DNA of 36,502 nucleotides, from positions 1 to 36,502 of the forward strand of contig JBEKHI010000068.1 in assembly GCA_050012355.1 (NCBI GenBank), read 5' to 3'. Numbering within the stretch: position 1 is the first letter of the stretch; the number at the start of each line of letters is the position of its first letter. The translations under genes and the position numbers were made by a program. Below, piece by piece: positions 17,940 through 25,262 of this stretch. The DNA is from JBEKHI01 sp050012355. Lineage in GTDB: Bacteria; Actinomycetota; Actinomycetes; Streptosporangiales; Streptosporangiaceae. A model generated the notes under the pieces. It was not told where the DNA came from and did no database searches. It was given only the letters and a program-made list of their open reading frames with translations.

Positions 17940-17993
17940 CTGGTTGGTGCTGCACTAGCCACAGTCTTTGCTGGGTAGTGCAGCACCCACCAG
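17940..17993 (-). terminator. Long hairpin spanning the stop codon of the acyltransferase gene
   Basis: Two 18-nt arms (17940-17957 and 17976-17993) pair at 17 of 18 positions, with GTGCTGCACTA / TAGTGCAGCAC at the core and an 18-nt loop. The right arm is inside the 3' end of the coding sequence and the left arm includes the TAG stop. It probably ends the DeoR-acyltransferase transcript. The two arms also share a direct repeat (CTTTGCTGG), which is unusual for a plain terminator. Confidence 0.55.
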
Positions 17994-19664
17994 GAACGCT
18001 TCAGCGCGGCGTGCCCGGGCGGCCGGTTCCAGGCGGTGCACGCCGCGCGGGCGGTAGCCCAGCACGTCCGCGACGCCGATGATGTCGGCGAGCAGGTAGA
18101 CGATGGCTAGCCACATCTCGGTGCCTTGAAGTCCGGGGTGCCGCCCTGGTCCAGCGCCCCCGGATGCGGGGCCGAAACCGAATCCCTGGCCAGCTTGCCA
18201 CCGGGCGAGGGCGGCGGGGATCTGTGCCACTGCCCAGGCGCGGATCTCGGTGGCGCGGTGGGCAGTCTGCCGGGAGCACAACCACAGCGGGTGGGCGACG
18301 TCGAGGACGTTACAGGCGTTCTCCCGGTCCGGCCCGAACCACCGCTGGTCGCGGCTGTGGTCGAGAACGGTGTCGATGACGCGTTCCGGTTGCGGCACCG
18401 GCTGGCCGAACTGGGCGAACGAACCGCGCGTCAGCCGGTAGTAGCCGTTGACCATCTGCAGCCGCCCTTCTTGGCGGGTGGGCGAACTCCACATGCCCGT
18501 CCACGGGTCGACCCGCGTGTACAGCCAGCCAAACAGTGCTTCCAGTGCCCCCGGCGTGTCCGGTTCGGCCTCTAGGCGCTGGTTCCAGTACGCGGCCGTG
18601 GCCCACGCGTCCACCCAGCTGCCGGAATGCCAGGCCCGATCGCGCCATGGCAGTGCCTCCAGGCGGGCGAGCAACCGGTCGGCGGCGGTCGCCTGGACGG
18701 TGCGCACCGGGTGCGCGAACTCGCTGCCCAGCAGATCCAGCGCGTAGCCGACGCACAGCACGTGATAGACGGCGGGCCCGCCGACGGGCAGCCCGGCCGG
18801 GTCGGGGTCCGGGGCCGGATCGCCAAACTCGGGCACCAGCCCGGTGACCGGATCCTGCCAGCCACGAAGTATCGCCGCGGGCTGATCCGCGGGCAGCCGC
18901 GGCGGTGCCTGGCCGAGCAGCAGGTCCGCGATCTCCACCGCGTCGCACTGCGCGCGGACCGTCGGCGCTTCGCCGGGCCGGTCGACGTAGCGGCCCTGCT
19001 CATCGAGCCAGCAACGTTCGAGCAGGCTGACCGCCTGGACCCGGGCGGTCTCGCCGAACGCGGCCAGGTCGGCCGCGAGCCGACCGGTGCCGCCCCCAGG
19101 GGAGACGGCCCGCCGGTCACGGATGCGGCGGGCGGGGTTGCCCGCCGCTATCGTCCAAGCGGGCAGATCCTTGGTCACCACGGCTCCCGCGCCGACGACA
19201 CAATGATCACCGATCGTCACGCCGTCGAGCACCACCACGTGCGACCCGATCCACACGTCATCACCAACCGTGATTCCCTTGCTGGTCACCGGCTGGCGGT
19301 GTACTGGCAGATCCGGCTCCGCACCGTGATTGAATCCGAGCAACGAGCTGTGCGCTCCCATCCGCACGCCGTCACCCATCCGGACCGTCCCTCGCACGGT
19401 GGCGAACGGATTGACCGTGCTGTCCGCCCCGATGCTGACATCGCCGGTGACGTAGGCATGGGCGGCGATATACGACCGATCGCCCAGCTCGAGCGCATCT
19501 GGGTACACGGCGGCCGAACCAGCGACAAAACATCCCTCGCCGAAGCGCACCCGTCCGGTCGCGGACAACCGGCGCCGCCGCTCCCCTTGGACCGCCCGAT
19601 CCGCATCGGAAGCCTGGCCGGCGAACAGCCACGGACAATGGTCGAACAGGCCCTCGTCGCTCAC
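17955..19664 (-). CDS. Hexapeptide-repeat acyltransferase fused to a helical domain
   Basis: A 569-residue, two-part protein. Residues ~25-190 are a left-handed beta-helix (LbH) of the acetyltransferase class: repeated '(I/V)G..(S/V)..(N/P).A' turns, an insertion 'HSSLLGFNHGAEPD' carrying a His that could be catalytic, and the typical end 'VTIGDHCVVGAGAVVTKDLPAWTIAAGNPARRI'. Residues ~200-550 are a helical region with 'GGPAVYHVLCVGYALDLLG' and 'GLQGTEMWLAIVYLLADIIG', suggestive of an alpha/alpha-toroid as in glycan-processing or terpenoid enzymes, but I cannot name the family. The GTG start has GGGAGGA six nt upstream. It follows the DeoR gene by 64 nt, so the pair is likely one operon. It may acylate a sugar or glycan handled by the adjacent uptake system; this is inference. 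Confidence 0.78.
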   Translation of the reverse strand: MSDEGLFDHCPWLFAGQASDADRAVQGERRRRLSATGRVRFGEGCFVAGSAAVYPDALELGDRSYIAAHAYVTGDVSIGADSTVNPFATVRGTVRMGDGVRMGAHSSLLGFNHGAEPDLPVHRQPVTSKGITVGDDVWIGSHVVVLDGVTIGDHCVVGAGAVVTKDLPAWTIAAGNPARRIRDRRAVSPGGGTGRLAADLAAFGETARVQAVSLLERCWLDEQGRYVDRPGEAPTVRAQCDAVEIADLLLGQAPPRLPADQPAAILRGWQDPVTGLVPEFGDPAPDPDPAGLPVGGPAVYHVLCVGYALDLLGSEFAHPVRTVQATAADRLLARLEALPWRDRAWHSGSWVDAWATAAYWNQRLEAEPDTPGALEALFGWLYTRVDPWTGMWSSPTRQEGRLQMVNGYYRLTRGSFAQFGQPVPQPERVIDTVLDHSRDQRWFGPDRENACNVLDVAHPLWLCSRQTAHRATEIRAWAVAQIPAALARWQAGQGFGFGPASGGAGPGRHPGLQGTEMWLAIVYLLADIIGVADVLGYRPRGVHRLEPAARARRAEAFLVGAALPSKDCG

Positions 19665-19728
19665 CGTATCCTCCCAGCGATCAATCCGGTACCCCGCCCA
19701 CCTCCCCTTGCCCCCTACCTTGCGCACT

Positions 19729-20541
19729 TTAGCTGGGGGCGACGACCAGTTCCACCTCGGCGGTGGACAACGCGTCGAGCAACTCTTCGCCAGGACCGCT
19801 GTCGGTGATCAGGCTCGCGGCGGCCTCGAGCCGGACGATGTGCGCGAAGGCGCTGCGGCCGAACTTCGACGAATCGGCCACCACCATCGTGCGCTGGGCG
19901 GACGCGATCATCTCAGCCATCATCTGCGCCTCTTGCAGGTTCGACGTGGTGAACCCGGAGCGGGCCGATACCCCGCCGACGCCGATGATCGCGATGTCCG
20001 CGCTGATGCCCTCGGTGCCGGGGAAGGTGACCGGGCCGATGGTGACGTTGGACGCCAGCCGGCAGCTACCGCCTAGCAGGTAGACATCGCGGACCGCGCT
20101 GGACGGAAGCGCCGACGGCAGGCGCAGGTTGTTGGTGACGATCGTCAGGTTCCGGCGCTCACCCAGAGCACGGGCAACGGCGATCGTCGTGGTGCCGCCA
20201 TTGAATATGACGGTCTCACCGTCAGCGATCCGCTCGGCCGCCGCCAGCGCGATGCGGTCCTTCTCATCCCGATGAACCGAGGACCGGTCGCTGAACGAGG
20301 TGTCGGCGGTGGCGGGCGCGCCTATCGACACGGCGCCGCCGTAGGTACGGGACACCGCACCGCGCTTGGCCAGCCATTCCAGGTCCCTGCGCACCGTGTC
20401 AGATGAGACGTTGAAAGCCTCCGCTAGCTCGGCCACCGTGGCCTGGCCCTGCTCGTCGATGAACGCGGTCAGCAGGGCGCGACGGCGACCCGGCAGCGCA
20501 CCCTCGGCATCTCGATCGGTCGGCCGTTCCTGCACGGGCAC
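19729..20541 (-). CDS. DeoR/GlpR-family sugar-responsive repressor
   Basis: A 270-residue regulator with the DeoR winged helix at the N-terminus ('RRRALLTAFIDEQGQATVAELAEAFNVSSDTVRRDLEWLAKRGAVSRTYGGAV') and the DeoR C-terminal sensor domain, including 'GETVIFNGGTTTIAVARAL', 'LTIVTNNL', 'IGVGGVSARSGFTTSN' and 'MVVADSSKFGRSAFAHI'. Family members bind a phosphorylated sugar and release DNA. The GTG at 20541 has AAGGAGG at ideal distance; GTG 20535 is an alternative. It is divergent from the sugar-transport operon and precedes the acyltransferase gene. It very likely controls both, through the inverted repeats in the 190-bp gap. The expected inducer is the phosphate product of the kinase encoded in the operon. 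Confidence 0.92.
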   Translation of the reverse strand: MPVQERPTDRDAEGALPGRRRALLTAFIDEQGQATVAELAEAFNVSSDTVRRDLEWLAKRGAVSRTYGGAVSIGAPATADTSFSDRSSVHRDEKDRIALAAAERIADGETVIFNGGTTTIAVARALGERRNLTIVTNNLRLPSALPSSAVRDVYLLGGSCRLASNVTIGPVTFPGTEGISADIAIIGVGGVSARSGFTTSNLQEAQMMAEMIASAQRTMVVADSSKFGRSAFAHIVRLEAAASLITDSGPGEELLDALSTAEVELVVAPS

Positions 20542-20598
20542 GACGTACCTCCTTCGACGAGGCAACTCTAGCCACGGTCATCCGCGGCCGCAGTACAT

Positions 20599-20671
20599 AT
20601 CTATGCAAGTCGATGCTGATCTAAGCTTGACTCGATGAAATCATACAGCTAAGTTCGGCATAGATCAGCAT
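20599..20671. promoter_or_regulatory. Divergent operator: inverted repeats flanking the promoter
   Basis: ATGCTGATCTA (20613-20623) and its exact complement TAGATCAGCAT (20661-20671) lie 37 nt apart. A third half-site, ATCTATGC (20599-20606), is the complement of GCATAGAT at 20658-20665. The first arm lies just upstream of the -35 and the second just downstream of the -10 of the operon promoter. This is the arrangement expected for DeoR-type repressors that bind two sites and loop or block RNA polymerase. Confidence 0.65.
20627..20655 (+). promoter_or_regulatory. Candidate housekeeping promoter of the sugar-transport operon
   Basis: TTGACT and TAAGTT are separated by 17 nt, a good match to the actinobacterial primary sigma consensus (TTGAC, TAnnnT). 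It points to the solute-binding protein gene 77 nt downstream and is enclosed by the inverted operator arms. Confidence 0.55.
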
Positions 20672-20732
20672 ATGAACCTGCAGAGTAACGCACCATGTTG
20701 CGTCTTCCTGCACGATCGTCTGAGGAGTCCGT

Positions 20733-22064
20733 ATGCCTGTGTCGCAACGCCGCGATGGTTCCCCGTTGAGCAGACGTAACTTCGTGAAGGGCGCCGGGGC
20801 CGTTCTCGCCGCGGGCGCCGCCGCACCCGCCCTGGCGGCCTGCGGCAGCGGCGGTAGCACCGCCAGCACCATCGGGGGCAGGACCACCATCACGTTCGCC
20901 AGCGCGAAGTTCTTCGCGCAAGAGTCGATCGGCCAGATCGTCGACGAGTACAACAACTCGCAGAAGCACGTCACCGTGCAGTTCCAGGAACTACCGACGC
21001 CAAGCCAGAGCACCGAGGTACACCAGCAGCTCGTCCAGGCACTGTCCGCACGCGACGGCAGCATCGACGTCTACACCGGCGACATCATCTGGATCTCCGA
21101 GTTCGCCGGCGCCGGGTGGTCCGCGCCGCTGGACGACTACTTCCCCGCATCGGTGAAGGCGCAGTACTTCCCCGGCGTCATCGACGCATGCACCTACGAC
21201 GGCACCATGCACGCGCTGCCCTGGTACCTCGACGCGGGCATGCTCTATTACCGCAAGGACCTGCTGGACGCGGCGAGCCTGCCGGTGCCATCGAGCTGGA
21301 GCGAGCTTGTCACCGCCGCGCAGAAGCTGACCAGCCAGGGCAAGGTCAGCGACGGGTTCAACTGGCAGGCCAAGCAGGAAGAGGTGCTGGTCTGCGACCT
21401 GGTGGAGTTCATCGGCTCTAACGGCGGCTCGATCTTGTCCTCGGACAGCAAGACGGTGACCATCGCCGAGCCGGCGGCGGTCCAGGCCGTCCAGTTCATG
21501 TACGACACCTTCAACCAGGACAAGATCACGCCCAAGGCGGTGCTCTCCTGGGACGAGGTGCCGAGCGAGCTTCCGTTCCTCGGTGGTAAGGCCGGGTTCC
21601 TGCGCAACTGGTCGTTTGTCTGGAACGACGCGCAGAACAAGTCGAGCTCCGACGTCGTCGGCAAGGTGGGCGTGACCAAGCTGCCCGCGTTCCCCGGTGG
21701 CAAGAGCACCGCTTGCCTGGGCGGCTACCAGTTCGGGCTGAACGCCTCAAGCAACAACAAGAGCGCCGCCGTCGACTTCCTCACCTGGATGTCCAGCCCG
21801 GCGACCCAGCTCAAGTGGGCGACGCAACTCGGGCTGGCCCCGAGCAGGCCGTCCGTCTACTCCGAGCCGCTGCTCGCGCAGGTCAACCCCTTCATGGTGT
21901 CCCTGCAGAACATCTTCCCGGGCGGCACGCCGCGGCCCAAGACACCGAAGTACTCCCAGATCAGCCTGGCCATCCAGTCCGGAGTGTCGGCCGCACTCGC
22001 CAGCGGCGACATCCAGTCCAACTTGTCGTCGACCAAGGCGCAGATCGAGCAGATCATCGGGTGA
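20733..22064 (+). CDS. Sugar ABC transporter solute-binding lipoprotein (Tat-exported)
   Basis: A 443-residue extracellular substrate-binding protein of the carbohydrate (MalE-like, CUT1) class. The N-terminus has a twin-arginine signal 'SRRNFVKGAGAVLAAGAAAPALAAC', with the lipobox 'LAAC' setting the lipidated Cys near residue 36. The mature part shows the family blocks 'VTVQFQELPTPSQSTEVHQQLVQALSARDGSIDVYTGDIIWISEFA', 'GTMHALPWYLDAGMLYYRKDLLDAA' and 'GFLRNWSFVWND'. It captures a sugar at the cell surface and delivers it to the two permeases encoded next. GAGGAG sits before the ATG. It is the first gene of the operon. The ligand cannot be read from sequence; trehalose/maltose-type names in databases for such proteins are unreliable. 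Confidence 0.93.
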   Translation: MPVSQRRDGSPLSRRNFVKGAGAVLAAGAAAPALAACGSGGSTASTIGGRTTITFASAKFFAQESIGQIVDEYNNSQKHVTVQFQELPTPSQSTEVHQQLVQALSARDGSIDVYTGDIIWISEFAGAGWSAPLDDYFPASVKAQYFPGVIDACTYDGTMHALPWYLDAGMLYYRKDLLDAASLPVPSSWSELVTAAQKLTSQGKVSDGFNWQAKQEEVLVCDLVEFIGSNGGSILSSDSKTVTIAEPAAVQAVQFMYDTFNQDKITPKAVLSWDEVPSELPFLGGKAGFLRNWSFVWNDAQNKSSSDVVGKVGVTKLPAFPGGKSTACLGGYQFGLNASSNNKSAAVDFLTWMSSPATQLKWATQLGLAPSRPSVYSEPLLAQVNPFMVSLQNIFPGGTPRPKTPKYSQISLAIQSGVSAALASGDIQSNLSSTKAQIEQIIG

Positions 22065-22070
22065 TCGCAA

Positions 22071-23060
22071 GTGTCCTCAACATCGGTAGCTGAGACCGCG
22101 ACCCCGCCCGCTAGCGGTCATGGGCTGACGCGCGGCGCCGGCCGACGCGGCCCGCACCGGCGGAAGGTCAGGATGACGGCCGGGGCCTGGCGTCAGTGGC
22201 TCATCCCGTTCCTGCTGATCGTGCCGATGCTCGCCAGCTTGCTGGCCGTGTCGCTATACCCGGTGCTGCGTACCATCTGGCTGGCCTTCACCAACACCAG
22301 CCTGGAGACCCAGAGCAGCCAGTTCACCGGGTTTGCGAACGTAACCCGCCTGTTTCACGACGCCACCTTCTGGCAGGCCTGGCGGCAGACCCTTGAGTTC
22401 ACCGCCGTCACGACGATCGTCGAGACGCTGCTCGGCCTGGTGATCGCGCTCGCGCTGGTCAAGAAGTTCCGTGGCCGCGGGTTCGTCCGAGCCGCGGTCC
22501 TGGTGCCCTGGGCGATCCCGACGGTGGTGACTGCGCGGATGTTCAGCTGGCTGTTCGACCAGGGCGGGCTGATTAACTACCTGCTGGTCGAGACGCACCT
22601 GGTGTCCCAGCCGGTCAACTTCCTCGGCTCGACGACCTTGGCGCTGCCCACGCTGATGGCGGCCGACATCTGGAAGACGACGCCGTTCATGGCGCTACTG
22701 CTGCTGGCCGGGCTGCAGACCATCCCGGCGGGCCTGAACGAAGCCGCCCGTATCGACGGAGCCTCGGCCTGGAGTTACTTCTGGCGAGTCCGGCTGCCGC
22801 TGCTGATGCCCACCTTGCTAGTGGCGTCCCTGCTACGGGCGCTGGACGCGTTCCGTGTCTTCGACCTGCCGTACGTGGTGACCGGCGGCGGGCCGGCCAA
22901 CAGCACCCAGACCATGTCCACCTACGCGTACAACATCCTCTTCTCCGGACTGGAGATCGGCTACGGCTCGGCCATCGCGACCGCCATGTTCGTCACGGAG
23001 GTCTTCATCGCCGGGGCCTTCGGGCTGTTCATCGTCCGCCGCATACGGCAGGAGGGCTAA
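22071..23060 (+). CDS. Sugar ABC permease, MalF type
   Basis: A ~329-residue inner-membrane subunit with six hydrophobic segments and the cytoplasmic EAA loop 'EAARIDGASAWSYFWRVRLPLLMP', which docks to the ABC ATPase. It begins 6 nt after the binding-protein stop. GTG 22071 has only a weak ribosome site. An ATG at 22173 is preceded by GGAAGG at about 6 nt and would start at 'MTAGAWRQWLIPFLLIVPML', just before the first helix, so the N-terminal 34 residues are uncertain. With the next gene it forms the CUT1-type permease pair. Confidence 0.92.
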   Translation: MSSTSVAETATPPASGHGLTRGAGRRGPHRRKVRMTAGAWRQWLIPFLLIVPMLASLLAVSLYPVLRTIWLAFTNTSLETQSSQFTGFANVTRLFHDATFWQAWRQTLEFTAVTTIVETLLGLVIALALVKKFRGRGFVRAAVLVPWAIPTVVTARMFSWLFDQGGLINYLLVETHLVSQPVNFLGSTTLALPTLMAADIWKTTPFMALLLLAGLQTIPAGLNEAARIDGASAWSYFWRVRLPLLMPTLLVASLLRALDAFRVFDLPYVVTGGGPANSTQTMSTYAYNILFSGLEIGYGSAIATAMFVTEVFIAGAFGLFIVRRIRQEG

Positions 23061-23062
23061 AT

Positions 23063-23974
23063 ATGAGCGAGCTGACGGTGCGCGCCGCTGCCTGGACTGA
23101 GGAGCGAGGAACGAGCGACGAGGGAAGGCGGCGGCTTAAGGCGCACTGTAAGCGAGCGGGAAGCACAGCGTTCGGACTGCTGGTCATCGGGATCGCGGTG
23201 TGGTCGCTGTTCCCGTTCGCGTGGCAGGTGATCACCTCCTTCGAGCCGGACCGCGATCTGGCCCGGTTCACCCCCACCTGGCTGCCTATCCCCGGCGGCA
23301 CGCTGCAGCATTACCGCAACGTCTTCGTGGCGAAGGATTTCGCGCCCTACATACTCAACAGCGTCATCGTCGACGTGAGCGCCACCGCGGTCGCCTTGGT
23401 GTTCGCCGCACTGGCCGCGTACTCGATCGCGCGGCTGCCGCTGCCCGGCAAGGGAATCGTGCTGGGCCTGGTGCTCGCGGTCTCGATGTTCCCGCAGATC
23501 TCGATCGTCACGCCGCTGTACCAGATCATGATCAGCCTGCACCTCATCGACACCTACGCAGGCCTGTCCGGTGTCTACATCGGGCTGTCGCTACCGCTGA
23601 TGGTGTACATCCTCTGGGGTCACTTCCGCACCATCCCGAAAGAGATGGACGAGGCGGCCAGGATCGACGGGGCCGGACCCTTGCGCACGCTATGGAGCGT
23701 CATCATCCCGGTGGCGCTGCCGGGGGTCGTGCCGGCCGCGCTGCTCGGCTTCATCGCGTCCTGGAACGAACTGCTCCTGGCCCTGTCGCTGATGACATCG
23801 CCGACCCGCCAGACGATCCCAGTGGGGATCGCCAACTTCACCGGCCTGTACTCCATCCCCTGGGGGGACATCGCGGCGGCATCTGTCGTCGTCACCGTCC
23901 CGCTCGTCGTCCTGGTGCTGATCTTCCAGCGGCGGATCGTCGAAGGCGTGACCGCGGGAGCGGTGAAGGGATGA
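23063..23974 (+). CDS. Sugar ABC permease, MalG type
   Basis: A 303-residue inner-membrane permease with six hydrophobic segments and the EAA loop 'EMDEAARIDGAGPLRTLWSVIIPVALPG'. The family's C-terminal '(R)RIVEGVTAGAVKG' closes the protein. AGGAGGG precedes the ATG, 2 nt after the MalF-type stop, and its own stop overlaps the start of the kinase gene (ATGA), so translation is coupled. No ATPase gene accompanies the pair; many actinobacteria energise such systems with one shared ATPase (MsiK), which is inferred here. Confidence 0.93.
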   Translation: MSELTVRAAAWTEERGTSDEGRRRLKAHCKRAGSTAFGLLVIGIAVWSLFPFAWQVITSFEPDRDLARFTPTWLPIPGGTLQHYRNVFVAKDFAPYILNSVIVDVSATAVALVFAALAAYSIARLPLPGKGIVLGLVLAVSMFPQISIVTPLYQIMISLHLIDTYAGLSGVYIGLSLPLMVYILWGHFRTIPKEMDEAARIDGAGPLRTLWSVIIPVALPGVVPAALLGFIASWNELLLALSLMTSPTRQTIPVGIANFTGLYSIPWGDIAAASVVVTVPLVVLVLIFQRRIVEGVTAGAVKG

Positions 23975-25212
23975 GGACGACCACGACGGTGAGCTGGCCA
24001 GAGGTCTACCACGAGACCGCCTCCCGCGTATTGCTGGGTGCGCCGGCCGCGCGGCCGGTCTTCACCGGGACCAACGCGTGCGTGGATGCCATCTTCCTGG
24101 TCGATGCTGACCGGCTGGCGCGGATCGCCGCCCGCCGGCCGGCATCCACCGCGGACGACAGGACAGGCACCCCGCTGCTGGACCGGGTCCTGGACAGGAT
24201 CGGTCAAGGCCGCGGCGGCGAACTGCTCACCCGGTGGCCATCGGGACCGGACTGGATCATGGACCTGCTGGGCGAGCCAGACCGGTACCAGGTCGGCGGC
24301 ACCGGGCCGCAGGCATCGTGGGCGCTCGCGACGCTGGGCGCGCGCAGCGTTCTCGCGCTGGCCGACCGCAGCGCCACTCAGCTAGCCGTGATCGACCCGC
24401 GGGCTGGCCTGTGCTCGGCGGGCACCGTGGTGCCCGCCGCGGCGATCACGCCGAGCGGCGAGCCGTCGAAGGAACCGCACTGCATCCTGGAGTTCACGGC
24501 GGGAACCACCAGCGGCGCGGTCACGATCAGCCGGTCAAGCCGCGTCATCCTGCGGTTCGGCGACGAACCGGTCGAGCAGGACGAGGAGTACCTGACCACG
24601 ACCGCGGACCTGGCGCCCGCCGCCGGCGCGGGACTGGTGTCCGGGCTCAACGGGCCGCCTGACGATGATCGTTCAGCTCAGGACTGGGTGCTCGGGCTGG
24701 CTCGCGCGTGGTCGCGTTCTGGCCTTTCCGTCATCCATCACGAACTAGCCGAGTTCCCGTCGATCCGCCGGCTACGCGAGGCGGCGGAACTGGCTCCGGT
24801 GACCTCGGTCGGGCTCAGCCTGTCCGAGCTTTTCATGCTGGCGGGCACCCGCGGGGATCCGCGAGTCCTAGCCCGCGACCTCGGCGAACGCAGCGGCGCG
24901 GGCCGGGTCATCGTGCACGCCGACGACTGGGCACTGGCCGTAAGCCGGGACGACCAGCCGGACCCGGAACTCGCACTGCTCACCGGCAATCTGCTCGCCG
25001 CCGCCCGCGCGCGAGCGGGCCGGCCCACCGACGCGCTCGCCCCGCCGGCCGACGCCCGCTACGTCGACGACCGTCCGCCCGACGGCGCGATGGGCGACGG
25101 CTGGCACGCGTGCTGCGTTCCCGCGCCGCACCTGCGCAAGCCGGTCGGCACGATCGGTCTCGGCGACACCTTCGTCGCCGGGGTACTGCTCGCGGACAGC
25201 CTTCCTCCCTGA
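23971..25212 (+). CDS. ADP-dependent glucokinase/phosphofructokinase-family sugar kinase
   Basis: A 413-residue ribokinase-fold enzyme of the ADP-dependent glucokinase/phosphofructokinase family (PF04587). It shows the sugar-binding start 'VFTGTNACVDAIFLVDADRL' (family 'G.N.N.D'), 'YQVGGTGPQASWALATLG', 'CILEFTAG' and, near the end, 'GTIGLGDTFVAGVLL', where the Asp of 'GLGD' is the catalytic base. Family enzymes transfer phosphate from ADP (sometimes ATP) to glucose or fructose 6-phosphate. The start overlaps the permease stop by 4 nt. Position between the transporter and an aldolase suggests it makes the sugar phosphate or bisphosphate that the aldolase splits. The family is best known from archaea; bacterial members are fewer. 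Substrate and phosphate donor cannot be decided from sequence. Confidence 0.82.
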   Translation: MRTTTTVSWPEVYHETASRVLLGAPAARPVFTGTNACVDAIFLVDADRLARIAARRPASTADDRTGTPLLDRVLDRIGQGRGGELLTRWPSGPDWIMDLLGEPDRYQVGGTGPQASWALATLGARSVLALADRSATQLAVIDPRAGLCSAGTVVPAAAITPSGEPSKEPHCILEFTAGTTSGAVTISRSSRVILRFGDEPVEQDEEYLTTTADLAPAAGAGLVSGLNGPPDDDRSAQDWVLGLARAWSRSGLSVIHHELAEFPSIRRLREAAELAPVTSVGLSLSELFMLAGTRGDPRVLARDLGERSGAGRVIVHADDWALAVSRDDQPDPELALLTGNLLAAARARAGRPTDALAPPADARYVDDRPPDGAMGDGWHACCVPAPHLRKPVGTIGLGDTFVAGVLLADSLPP

Positions 25213-25262
25213 CGTTTCCCGACCCCCGGATCGACCCCCGAAATCACGAGGAGAACCTGAAA

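Noticed and set aside
17723..17986. Possible transposase remnant on the minus strand ('WVAAGLSPVPYGMQ')
   Set aside because: The similarity to IS110-type C-termini is only a loose impression; there are no catalytic residues, terminal repeats or target duplications.
23200..23970. N-terminal extension of the kinase frame into the permease gene
   Set aside because: It overlaps the MalG-type permease in another frame; the kinase starts at the ATGA overlap (23971), where the family sequence begins.
24708..25262. N-terminal extension of the aldolase frame
   Set aside because: It is Arg-rich shadow of the kinase gene; GAGGAG before ATG 25263 and the family N-terminus set the true start.
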